From contig NC_134951.1 in NCBI RefSeq assembly GCF_965638725.1, positions 28,899,746 through 28,963,745 on the forward strand: a stretch of 64,000 nucleotides of DNA, given 5' to 3'. The position numbers were made by a program, and so were the translations under genes. The notes beneath the pieces are model-generated. The model worked only from the letters and a program-made list of their open reading frames with translations, made no database searches and had not been told where the DNA came from. The DNA is from Aptenodytes patagonicus. Taxonomy: Eukaryota > Chordata > Aves > Sphenisciformes > Spheniscidae. Shown in pieces: positions 44,958-56,400 of the stretch; position 1 is the first letter of the stretch; each line of letters begins with the position of its first letter.

Positions 44958-47900
44958 TACATGGAAAATACCAATCTCACTGTACTGTCATATTTGAGAG
45001 GGTTTTTTTCTTCAGGAATACAGTGAGGTATATGAAGCTTTCTTGGTGGACTTCTAATAGCATCTGTCTTCAATTTTTAACTTTTATTTAAATTTGTTAT
45101 GTTTAATCCTTCCTGGGACTTGCCTGTGAGACTTTTGGGGGCGGGAGATCATGAATGTTTGGAAGATGGGTTCTGAAACAAGCTTCATGATCGCAGAACT
45201 ATCCTCACTTGGGGAAAGCCCCCGCAAGCTTTCCCAAACACTGTCAGCCTGGCAACTCAGGCTAGTTTCCGAGCCTTCACTGACGCTGTGTGGCAGAGGT
45301 AGGAATAGCAATCGTTTTGCTTAAAACTCGACTCTTGAATCTGGCGGCAGTAGATGAAAGCATCAGCGGTGAGACGGAGAATTTATGAGAGTCGGATTAC
45401 TTAATAACCGTTAGAAAAATAGCTGGTCTTTGTGAAAGCTGGCCTGCGTGTTTTCATTTGCAGTTATTAACTGTAACTTTGAGTGTTTTTGTAAAATAAA
45501 AGCAAAAATACAGAACATAATAAAATACACTGGGCAGGTAATTAGGTTCCAGTAGAGTTCTAGCAGTCGGGAAAACCATGCATAGTAGTAGCACAGTTCT
45601 GAGTTACATTTCTCTCACATTTCTCACCCACTTTTGTTTTTTTTTTTTAATTCGGATCCTCTTTTCTTCAATGTCTGTGTTAATACCGTTTTCCCCACTT
45701 TCTTCCTCACTCCCATTTATAGCTGGGAACATCAAAGGTTGCATTAAAGATTTGCATATAATGTTAAATCGAGGTTTTATTCAGCGCTATTTTTACTATT
45801 TCATAGGTTTTCAGTGGAGGTCTGAAGAGCTTAGTTTGGGCAACTAATTGTCCCCTAACTAAACAGGCATCCTGTTAACTCTGTGGTGTCTGCCAAGTTT
45901 TTTAGGAAGGCTGGTGCTGGCCTCATCTCCTATATTATGATTTTGGAGTACTTTTTGGTAAAATACGCTCCCAACTGAGAATCTTTACTACATTTCTCAC
46001 CCTTGCTTCTCTTCTCCAAGCTGAGCGGAAAGCTACAGCTTTCTGCTATTTCACTCTGGGTAGGCAGATGGCATTTCCCACTCCATGGAGCTTCCTTTCT
46101 CTAGCATGTTTCTTTAGGGTTTATATGGAAGCCGAGTGCCTCCTCTTCTCTATAGAACCACCTAAGATGAAAATGCATATTTTAAGGAGTGAGAGTGGAG
46201 AGTATACAAAATTCTTTTGTTCTGATACTTAACTAGTTATAATATATTCAGTGGCATAGTCAAACTATTTTGCATGCTTATAAAATAACAGGTTTTGAAC
46301 ACAGGCTAGAGCGTCTTTCTCGATGATCTGCTAGATCACCGGTATATCAATGAAGCTGTTGTCCAAGACTACTGAATAACCTTGCACTGTAGTAGACTCA
46401 GAAAGACATCGAGTCTGCAAGGAATATATTGAACTAACTTTCTGTCATTTGTACCATTCTGGCCTATTCAAATAACTCGTAGCAGATCCTCACAGCTCAG
46501 TTTAGCTTTGCACTGAAAGAAAACACTGCCAATGCTTGTGCGGGTTGAAAACAATACTGCAACCAGCAGAGGGCAATGAGTGGGGGAAGAAGCTGGCTTG
46601 TTTTTACAATACTTTCTCTTCAGAGGCTTTTTTACACAAACTCATTTTTTTGTATACATTCATGGAATAAGTTTCTGGGATACTTAATTATTATGGTAGT
46701 ATGTAAACATGCTAATTAAGATGCTCTTGTGCTATGTGCCGTACAAAGAATGGAAAATGGTCTATGCTGCAAAGAACAGATGAGGTCAAAAGGGGAAACA
46801 CACAAACATAAACAGAGAAATCTGAAGTAACAAATTATACTGCATTTCTATGCTTGTAAATTATTATTTTTTCCACCTTTCAGGTGCCTCTTGCCCTCAT
46901 AGATTCGAATTCAAAGGAATTCATAGCTACTTTCAGTACATTGGCTTTCCTGAATACTGCTACTCCCTGAGTAGCAAGGGGCATAGTCTTTTATATTTCT
47001 CTGAGGAATAGCAGGTACTGCTAAATTCCATCCGTGTTAAGCCAGTGTGATCTGGAAGGCTTAGTACAGAGCTGGGAATTAGGAGTCCAAGTTTCTTATT
47101 CTGTGTCTGATTTACTGCATGGGCTTTAGCAACTTCTGTTCTGCACTTCACTTTCCTTGCATCAGTGATGAAAATGATAATATTTTCTTAGCTCTCTGGG
47201 GTATCATGAGGTTTCCTTTGCTCGTACTGGTTGAAAGCTTTGAACACAACATGCAAAATGCTATGAATTGATTTCCGATACAGTTTGCTGCCAATGAGAT
47301 TGACCTCACATTTGTTAACTTAATGGATTTGTTTTACCAGAAATAATGTTTATGTTGAGGTGCTTACCCCAAACAGGTCAGCACAGGACTGAGAATAGGT
47401 TTTGTCAAAGAGCATACATAACTGCTTGTGTCTGGCACCCTTAGGCACTGACATCCTTCGCTGAAAATGATGCACTTGTCTGAATCAGGTAGAATGTACG
47501 ACTGTTGAAACTGTAGCATGAGAACAAAGTAGCCTACGGCTGAACTTCTAAAACATTTTATTTAACTTTTGCCTATTGATAAAAGAAATAAAAAGTACAG
47601 AAAAACATTGCCACTTAATATTAACTTTTGCCTAAGTACAAGACAGGACCATATTTTCAATACGAATTGCACTCAAGACAAAGAACAAGCCACACGTAAA
47701 AACCCAAAGTGTTAAAATTGAAAGTGAAATGGTGTTTGCAATTTTTTTCCCCAGTATTGCATTTCCAATGGTGAACAACATTCCAGAGGGGCAGCAATGT
47801 ATTATCTTCCCTGTTAGGTGCTGCCTCTGCATTGTCAGAATGTAAGTTATAACTGTAGTAATCCCATGCACCAAGTGACAATGTTAGAGGTCTGGATAGT

Positions 47901-48314
47901 TATGTTGTAATTATCATGCAATGCTATAGAAATAATTACTTTAGTAGGTAACTTAAATCACCCAAATGGGAAGTAAATACAATTAATATGATGTTTCCTT
48001 TAAGGTTTTGATTTATAAGCCTTGTCTTTCAGATGTCTGAGGCCACAGTTAAAAGAACCTGAAATTCTATATCTGGGAAGAAAACAATAGAAGAAATGGA
48101 TACTGTGGGAGATTTTCTCCAAAACCAGTCCAAGAACAATGAAGAGCTTTGCAGGGGGGTTTTGACTTGCATTTATAAGACTGTGATAGATGTATATCAA
48201 AGATTAAATTTATACAAGCTATACAATTTGGAACCATGTCTGCAACACATTAAAAGATATGAAGAACATCTATTGTTCCACAACAGGGGTTTTAGATTAG
48301 ATTTGGAAGCCTAT

Positions 48315-49542
48315 ATCATAGAATCATAGAATAGTTTGGGTTGGAAGGGACTTCTAAAGGTCATCTAGTCCAACCCCCCTGCCGTGGGCAGGGACATCTT
48401 CAACTAGACCAGGTTGCTCAGAGCCCCATCCAACCTGACCCTGAATGTTTCCAGGGATGGGGCATCCACCACCTCTCTGGGCAACCTCTGCCAGTGCTTC
48501 ACCACCCTCAGCATAAAAAATTTCTTCCTCATATCTAGTCTAAATCTACCTCCCTTTAGTTTAAAGCCATTCCCCCTTGTCCTGTCGCAACAGGCCCTGC
48601 TCAAAAGTTTGCCGCCATCTTTTTTGTAAGCCCCCTTTAAGTACTGATAGGCTGCAACAAGGTCTCCCCAAAGCCGCCTCTTCTCTAGGCTGAACAACCC
48701 CAACTCTCTCAGCTTTTCTTCATAGGAGAGGTGTTCCATCCCCCGATCATCTTCATGGCCCTCCTCTGCACCCGCTCCAACAGGTCCGTGTCTTTCTTCT
48801 GCTGAGGGCTCCAGAGCTGGACGCAGTACTCCAGGTGGGGTCTCACCAGAGCAGAGTAGAGGGGCAGAATCACCTCCCTCGACCTGCTGGCCACGCTTCT
48901 TTGGATGCAGCCCAGGATACGGTTGGCCTTCTAGGCTGCGAGTGCACATTGCTGGCTCATGTCCAGCTTTTCACCCACCAGGACCCCCAAGTCCTTCTCG
49001 GCAGGGCTGCTCTCAATCCCTTCATCCCCCAGCCTGTATTGATACTGGGGGTTGCCCCGACCCAGGTGCAGGACCTTGCCCTTGGCCTTGTTAAACCTCA
49101 CGAGGTTCACACGGGCCCACTTCTTGAACTTGTCCAGGTCCCTCTGGATGGCATCCCGTCCCTCTGGCGTGTCAACCGCACCACTCGGCTTGGTGTCGTC
49201 TGCAAACTTGCTGAGGGTGCACTTGATCCCACTGTCTATGTCATTGATGAAGATATTAAACAGTACCGGTCCCAATACGGACCCCTGCAGGACACCACTC
49301 GTCACCAATCTCCATCTGGACATTGAGCCATTGACCACTACCCTCTGGATGCGACCATCTAACCAATTCCTCACCCACCGGACAGTCCACCCATCAAATC
49401 CATACCTCTGCAGTTTAGAGAGAAGGATGTTGTGGGGGACCGTGTCAAAGGCCCTACAGAGGTCCAGATAGACGACATCTGTAGCCCTTCCCATGTCCAC
49501 TGATGTAGTCACTCCATCATAGAAGGTTGGTCAGGCAGGACT
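48315..49542 (-). mobile_element. CR1 LINE, 5'-truncated, RT frame broken
   Basis: Minus-strand CR1 starting at the tail ATCATAGAATCATAG (48315) and running to about 49542. It covers RT from [19 protein letters not shown] through the FADDT box to the C-terminus. Compared with the copy at 42672 it has a one-base deletion near 48742 (CCCCCGATC where the other has CCCCCTGATC). It also has a premature TAG (48933-48935 on the plus strand) where the other reads TGG-type sequence. The open frames are therefore split (49512-48931 and 48949-48404). Otherwise the two copies look nearly identical across about 1 kb. Confidence 0.94.
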
Positions 49543-49719
49543 TTAGGACATATCCTAAAAAGGTAGTTGATAAAATCACCTTCTTTTAGAGAAACTGAAG
49601 GCTACCTAGCCTCTCCCTCTCTCTTTGTCCTAAATTAGCCCTAAATGTCTAAACATAGCCCTCATGAAGAAGTGCTCCAATCTCAGCTCCTGCTAAAGCT
49701 CTAGTAAGGTCTTGAATGA

Positions 49720-50035
49720 GTATTCTGCTGATTTTGGTCACTGCACTCTGACAACACAGGTGGAATCCAGTCTGAAGAGTGTCCAGAGAACAGCAACAAG
49801 GATGGTTGCAGAAGTTCTAAAAATGACGAGCAGTAAAAGATAAAGAGTTCTGGAGTTGTACAGTCTTAAAAGAAAACTGAGGAAAGATGTAATAATGTTC
49901 TTTACGTATGTGAAGCGTTGCCGCACAGAAAAACTCTTCTTCATTGCTGCCTGTGTACAGGGAAAAAAGTGATATAAATAGCAGCAAAAGAAAGGTAGAT
50001 TAGACATTAGAAGATTTTTTTTTTTTTAATAGGGA
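49720..50035 (+). mobile_element. Ancient CR1 LINE fragment
   Basis: The plus strand shows decayed CR1 ORF2 C-terminal sequence: GTGTCCAGAGAACAGCAAC at about 49779, an AAAACTGAGGAAAGATG block near 49873, and a TTAGACATTAGAAGA block near 50000 matching the RLDIRK region. All frames are broken and divergence is much greater than in the adjacent copy at 48315. Boundaries are approximate. Confidence 0.65.
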
Positions 50036-51529
50036 AGATAGTTTAGCACTGCAACACATTTAAAAGAGGCATCATACCTTCAAATATAACAGATTTTAAA
50101 ATGTAAACTTGGCAACAATGGCTTAGTGTTAGTCTTGTTGTAGTTGTGCTGGTCTTGAGACTTAAGCAAGACAAGATTTGTGGAATGAAGTAATATATTT
50201 TATTAGATCAACTGATGCAGCTGGAAGATGGACACAAGCTTTCAGGCACACCATCCTTCTTAGGATCTAAAGAAGTATCTGATCTCAAGAGCTTATGTGC
50301 CTTAAAGTCTGTGTATTTTTTTCCATCTGTTTTAGCTAGTTTAATAAGAGAATGGCTTAACTCTAGCTGATTCCATTTTAGATTTGGACAACCTCTTGAG
50401 TACCCTTCTAACTGTATTCTTTAGCATTCTGTGATCTGTTTAATATATCTAAATTAAGCATAGTGCTATATCCTGACAGATTAAGGAGACTTTGAATCTT
50501 CATCCAGATTTGCTTGATGGATGAATTATTGTTTACAGGAGAAGAACCTTTGATGTACAATGAGTTGTAGTGTTTTCTTACAAGAATTATTGTGGTGTTT
50601 CTGGAAAATTTTGTGCATCAGTTTTTAAAGAGATTTTGGTGACTGAATCTAAAACATTCAAAAGCTATTGATTGCTACAACCTCTCAGGGTTTTACTTCC
50701 AAAGTTATTAAAAAGCTTATTTTTAGGCTAGTTTCTCAGACTCAATTTTGGCATTTTTAATGTATTAGCTTATGAATTTAGTGCAACCATGTTAAAGGAC
50801 TGATTTGCCTCATTTCTAAAAGCCTTTCAGATTGAAAAAGAGGGAGAAGAAGACATATAAAACAAGCTTTAAAGATGCATCTTATGAAGTGTCTGCTGCA
50901 TGCTGCTTTTGATCACAGTAATCACCATCAAAAATACACCGCATTTAAAATGGGTAGTGCTTAATACTGCCAAAATTACCTTTATTTACTTACCTCAGAT
51001 CACATTTACCCAGACAACTGTTACAGATTCTCTGTAGATGCAACAGATATATTATGCCCAGCAAAATATTTTATAAAATGATTGTTGTCTCAGTGCAGTT
51101 TACAAGACTCTGTGTGGTAGCAGTTTGAGTTAAGCATCACGCTATCATAAGAAAAAGATAAACTTTTAGAAATGTAGATGTGTATTGCCATAGACTAGAG
51201 CCAATGGATTAAAATAGACATGAAGAAAGTTGTGTGAATAGTTAGTGAAGATAAATTATCAGGAGAATAAGCTGCTTTATATATCAGATTATTTCCCATG
51301 CTGTGGTCTGTGGAAAACTATTCTTTGTGTACTAAGATTCTCTCTACATGTACCCTCTTGTTTCCACTCTAAAAGAAAACACATGGTTCTTACGCTGAAC
51401 TACATATTCAAATATTCTGTGTTAAACAAAGGACACAAACATTTCCTTAATTCTGCAAAGCCAAGTGTTTTCCTGTTGAAGCATTCCTTAAGTCTTTTCC
51501 ATCTTACTAACTTGTCTTTCCAAATTCAG

Positions 51530-51708
51530 TTTGCATTGCAGTGTGGAAGAATCATCACATGCGGACAGTTACCAACTATTTCATAGTGAATCTTTCTCTG
51601 GCTGACATTCTGGTCACAATTACTTGTCTTCCAGCAACTTTAGTAGTGGACATCACAGAAACGTGGTTCTTTGGGCAGTCCCTCTGCAAAGTGATTCCTT
51701 ACTTACAG
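51530..51708 (+). CDS. HCRTR2: HCRTR2 coding exon 2 (TM1 end, ICL1, TM2, ECL1, start of TM3)
   Basis: 179 bp encoding residues 77-136. It completes Val77 with the split codon G|TT, then reads CIAVWKNHHMRTVTNYFIVN (intracellular loop 1 into TM2). The conserved NLSLAD motif with the TM2 Asp (D102) follows, then LPATLVVDITETWFFGQSLC, carrying the conserved cysteine C129 at the top of TM3, expected to pair with C212. It ends PYLQ at residue 136; this Gln lines the orexin pocket in the human receptor. The acceptor is AAATTCAG at 51522-51529 and the donor is CAG|GTATTA, phase 0. The apparent ATG at 51541 in another reading is not a start. Confidence 0.98.
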
Positions 51709-53189
51709 GTATTATTTTACTGTGCTTGTGTACACATTACCCATGTCACGAAAAAGAGAAAAAACAATAGCATCTTCCTAATAGTGATAATCTGATGGAA
51801 GTCTATCTCTGCCACTGAAGTAGATATCTCAGGGTACATGCTGAGGATTAAAGGACTGTTCCCCTTGTGAATATGTTTATGCTTAATAAATATTGTTCTT
51901 GGTCTATCTGATTGTTAGACTTGGGCAATACACTTTCTGGAACATTTGTCTGATACTCTTCACTTTCTGTGATCTTTTTTAATAATTCAGAAGGGATATA
52001 ATGCAATAAAAATGTCTGTAAATAGAATTACAATCATTTATACTATGTGTGTGTGGACCTAAAGAGCTACACAAGTGTCCAGGACAGAGAATCTGAACTT
52101 CTGAAGGGAGTCTGGGCTTTCTTATGTGTTTAGTGACTTACTTCACATTCTTTAGAAACAGTCAAAGTATCCAGGTTCACTGGGAGCTGATCAGATTGTC
52201 TGCCTGAAGCATTAATTGCTACCACTCATTTACCAGTGGACTTAATTGGTTATGAGATCATTTGCATCAACATGATTGACAAATACCTTTTCTAAGAATA
52301 GCTGGTTAGATGAACTGACTGGGCATACTAGAATGACAAGTGCTTGGCCTTTCAGTCATAAATCAAAAGAATTAAGCAGAACTCTGAACGTATGCAGGTG
52401 ATCAGCTCTGTGCCTCCAGCACTATTTATATTTTCAGCAGGTACCTGTATGGCTGAAGAGCCACATTGTCAAGGGCAACAGCTCTCCAGCAGGGGTGTCC
52501 TCTACTCGATACAATAAAAATCACAGAATTTTTTTCAAAGCCTCCATTCTAGTGGAAGAAAATTTGAAGAGACAGTGAAATGATCACCTAGTGTACAGAG
52601 TGAAAGAGTAAAACCAAAACGATAAGTTATTTCCTATACTGAATAGAAGGTAATAGTAATAATAACTTAGTCTGCCTTAAGCTGATTGTTGTTGGTTTTT
52701 TTTTCATGAGATCCTGAATTTCCATTGTTCCTGTGAAAATTGAAAAGCCAAAATGAGATACTGGTATCCAAATGCAACATAGAAAACAAACAAACAAAAT
52801 TGTTCTACAAAGAAAAAAAGATCTAATTATTTGTCTAATGTTTTAAAAGTAGTTTTTCAGATAAAGTTTTGCAAATTCTAAGTCGCATAAATTTGCTCTT
52901 TCAGAATCTGACCCTGCTACACCTACTCAGTTTGGGTAGAACCCTAATCTGTGAATTGTCCTGTTGATTCTAGCGGGACTACAGCAGATGAGGATATCTG
53001 TTGTAATTCTGTAAGAAGTGATTTTAAAAAGTCTTTCTCTGGGAATAATTTCTATTTAATAATTGCAGATAAAGAGCTAACTATGTTGAAAATAGAAATA
53101 ATTTTTAAGACTGGGAAAAAATTACAATAAGTTTTTAAAGCTTTGAAAAAAATTACATTTACATTTACATAATATTTCCTTTTCTTTAG
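51709..53189 (+). other. HCRTR2: HCRTR2 intron 2 (1,481 bp)
   Basis: GT at 51709 to AG at 53188-53189 (TTTTCTTTAG). AT-rich, with no repeat or RNA gene that I recognise. Confidence 0.93.
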
Positions 53190-53433
53190 ACAGTTTCAGT
53201 CTCTGTGTCTGTACTAACACTCAGCTGCATTGCTTTGGATCGATGGTATGCAATTTGTCACCCTTTGATGTTTAAAAGCACAGCCAAGCGAGCAAGGAAC
53301 AGCATTATAATTATCTGGATTGTGTCCTGCATCATAATGATTCCTCAGGCTATTGTTATGGAGTGCAGCAGTGTGTTCCCAGGATTAGCCAATAAAACCA
53401 CCTTGTTCACAGTGTGTGATGAGCACTGGGGAG
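53190..53433 (+). CDS. HCRTR2: HCRTR2 coding exon 3 (TM3, ICL2, TM4, ECL2)
   Basis: 244 bp encoding residues 137-217 plus one base of codon 218. TM3 begins TVSVSVSVLTLSCIAL and ends in DRW (153-155), the orexin-receptor form of the GPCR DRY motif, followed by YAICHPLMF in intracellular loop 2. TM4 is IIIIWIVSCIIMIPQAIVM. Extracellular loop 2 holds an N-glycosylation sequon at N204 (NKT) and the conserved C212 that should bridge to C129. It ends DEHWG plus a split codon. The acceptor is TTCTTTAG (53182-53189) and the donor is G|GTGAGT at 53434, phase 1. Read-through past the donor gives a stop within 10 codons. Confidence 0.98.
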
Positions 53434-56400
53434 GTGAGTGTGTCATTGACCATAAAGACTGAATTTGTACTGCTGTTAAGTAATAAAAATATCAGGACAT
53501 ATTAATATGCAGTCAAGTTGTATAAACATATCACAAAATGTTCTTAATTATATAAGCTTTCCTAGAACTACCATTTTTCAAATACTGTGAAATCCTATTT
53601 TCTTTTGTATTGCTAAGGCTTGAAGTACATTTGAAACCAAGTTTAAATGAATGAGGCTGGGTTGCATCTTGACCGTGTTAATGTTTCCCAGAGGGTACAA
53701 ATGTTCCCACCTTTAAATGCTTATGCTTATATAATTCTGTGATCGATGGACATTGCAGGTTTACAAAGACTTCAGTATTTAGCCTTAAATAATAACTACA
53801 CGAGAACAGAATTTCTCTTTACCTGATGTATTGCTTTTGCTAATTGCTGATATTTGACTAGTCTTTATAGATATCTCCTGGGACTTCAATCCAAATTGCA
53901 TGTCATTACAGAATTTACAGAGACGTCATCAATATGGGGTAGCAAGTTAGTCTACAATTTGAAATTTGCCATGGACAAGATCATTTAAATAACTTTGTAA
54001 ATGTAATCAGTTACAAATGATTCTATCCAAGAAGTGTAATTCTGCCTTTCCAGATTAACTTTGAATCTAACTTGTTCTGTATTTGAATTCAGCTGTGAGA
54101 AGCCACAAGGGTTGTCAGGGAGTAACTACTCGTATTTTGTCTCCGTTCACAGCAAGCGGTGTTAGCCACCCACCCAAATGGTTAAGACTCAACTCTGGTG
54201 GGCCTTGGCATAACTCCAATGCTAATAGAGTGTATGAGTTACATGCTGTGACTCTGACACTGGATATAATGACCATCAGTAATACCATTATTCACACACA
54301 GGAAAATAAAGCCAGGTTTGCCAAAACATATAACTAAAAGGTGCCTGTTTAATAGCCTCGAGTCAGACTAAAACACTATCAGATTCTCTCCCAGAGCTGT
54401 CTCTGTAGAAGAAGATTCCAGTCCTGTGAACAATTAAGATAAAATACAACTGGATCACCTGTACTTAATTATCATGATAAATTAGCTTAAGCAGCTTGAA
54501 CTGCTGAGGGCTCTTCCATGTGCTGTTTTGGAAGTTCCTCCCCTGCTAACAGCCTCCGCAGGGCCACCACGGGATTAATGAGAAGACATTGGCTATCACA
54601 TTCCCTGTTCTTTATCTCCTTCATCCCAGTTAGTCTTCTGGGACAAGGCAAGGGGGCAGAGATGGCCATTAGCTAGCAGGCACTCATTGCAGACAAAGAT
54701 GTGCTGAAAGTTTGTAGGTTAGAGGAAGTCTCTGTTAAGCTATGAGTATTGTACTTGCTGTTACATTGGAGAGGACACATCTGCTCTTTACTTCTAGTAT
54801 TCTTCATCTGCGAACGATTTTGTATCCCCGTCTGCTGCTGGATGCTGCAGTATTTATGTGACTTTTTTCTTTCACAGCGTTCACTCCTAGTACAATCTGT
54901 GTCCACTCATTTTGGCTGCAGAACTAATTATCCATGCCTTCATCACTTCAAGGTTAGATCTGCAGCAAAGATTCTTTTAATCAACCTAGGAAATGAAAAT
55001 GACGTAGTTAATTAATTAGGGAGTCAGGAGAGCATTTCATCAGGGAATGCAATCTCAAAATTTCCAGATCTGCATTGGCCGCTTCTTGATTCCCAACAGG
55101 AAAGTGTTGCTTTTGAACTACAGAGTCTGTAGTAGCCTCGGAACTATTTTAAAGAGTGCCTCTCGTTCAGTGCTGTGCTGAAGTAGTTGCAGCCCACAGA
55201 TATGCCTGAGCTGAAGCACCCATTATACAAAAGAAAAAAAACTCCCATGTGTTTGCAAGACTCTACTCCTATGGAGGTATTTGTCCAAAATGAAATCAAC
55301 TGGTCTTCAGGTTATGCTGTGAGCCTTCATTTGGGTGTTTGGAGAGGTAGAAAGGGGTATAACAAAGGCAAGTAGATGTGCATAGAATTAAGTTATTTTT
55401 GTGTGTTGCTTTGGAAATGAAGTGCAAATGCTCTAAAATGATTTTGTTGTTTTTTTTTTTTAATTTATATTGATCATGAAATGAAAATAATTTTACATTA
55501 AAAATACGTTAAAGTTTTCTGAAATGGGAAGCTTTTCATTCCACTGAAAGGTAACAGTCCAATTTTTATCCTGCTGCCTTTTTAAGGAATTATTTTTCTA
55601 ATGATAATGCACCATCATTGCTAGTTATTCTGCTGGTGCATTTCAGCTATCCATAAAAAATAATCCTCTCCACTTTCTAATAATAGCTTACCATAGTAAC
55701 TTGAAAGAAGAACCTTTCTATGCATTAAGTTACAAGTAGGTTGCTCAAATCATGGAATGACTTAGTAAATGTAGAGTTAACCATATATTATCAATGAGTA
55801 TAAAATATAATATATATATACACCTTAATATCCCTTTCAGACTATGGAGAATAGAGCGTCATTAGCTACTAATAATTTCCATTCAACTGAAAATGTCTAA
55901 GGACACTGAGTTGGGCCAAAGCATAGAAGATGCAGTTTTTCTACTGAAAACCAGGGTTTGAAATCACAAAGGCCCCCAAAACAGAAGAACAAAAGAACAT
56001 GGATAACAGGGCAGCAGTTTGAAAAGACTGGTGAGCCTTGAGGCCAGAAGAAAGAATAAAGAGCTAATATTTTCAAAGAAAATAGTTGCATTTTTGCTGG
56101 ATTTTGTTTTGCCTTTTTTGACTATGGGAATATCGAGGGTCAAAGAAAGCTAACTAGGAGGAGCTTGAAGGAGAAAGAAATTCATGTTCCTACAAATAAG
56201 CTATATTTGCAAAGAGAAAGTGGAGATGTGGATACTGCACACACACAAAAGACCCTGAGCAAATCCTATAGGAGAGTCAATTTGGAGGAAATGGATTATA
56301 TTTGGGTGTTTACTGCTTTGTTTAGAACTGCATATAATTTGTCTAAAATTAGGGTATGTCTGATGAAATCTTTGCAGAGCATCATGTATGCTGTACGTCC

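Larger units (their letters stand above)
33504..51529 (+). other. HCRTR2: HCRTR2 intron 1 (18,026 bp)
   Basis: Begins GTGAGT and ends TTCCAAATTCAG. The first 1.4 kb is CpG island. The rest is AT-rich and carries a solo LTR (40399), three young minus-strand CR1 copies and one old CR1. The gaps 34921-40393, 40964-42671, 43739-44343, 44958-48314 and 50036-51529 hold no exon, RNA gene or clear repeat that I recognise, apart from simple T and TG runs (for example 35162-35180 and 40335-40360). Confidence 0.9.

Noticed and set aside
51245..51586. 113-codon open frame reading into HCRTR2 exon 2
   Set aside because: It is in a different frame from the receptor and ends inside exon 2. Its upstream part is intron.
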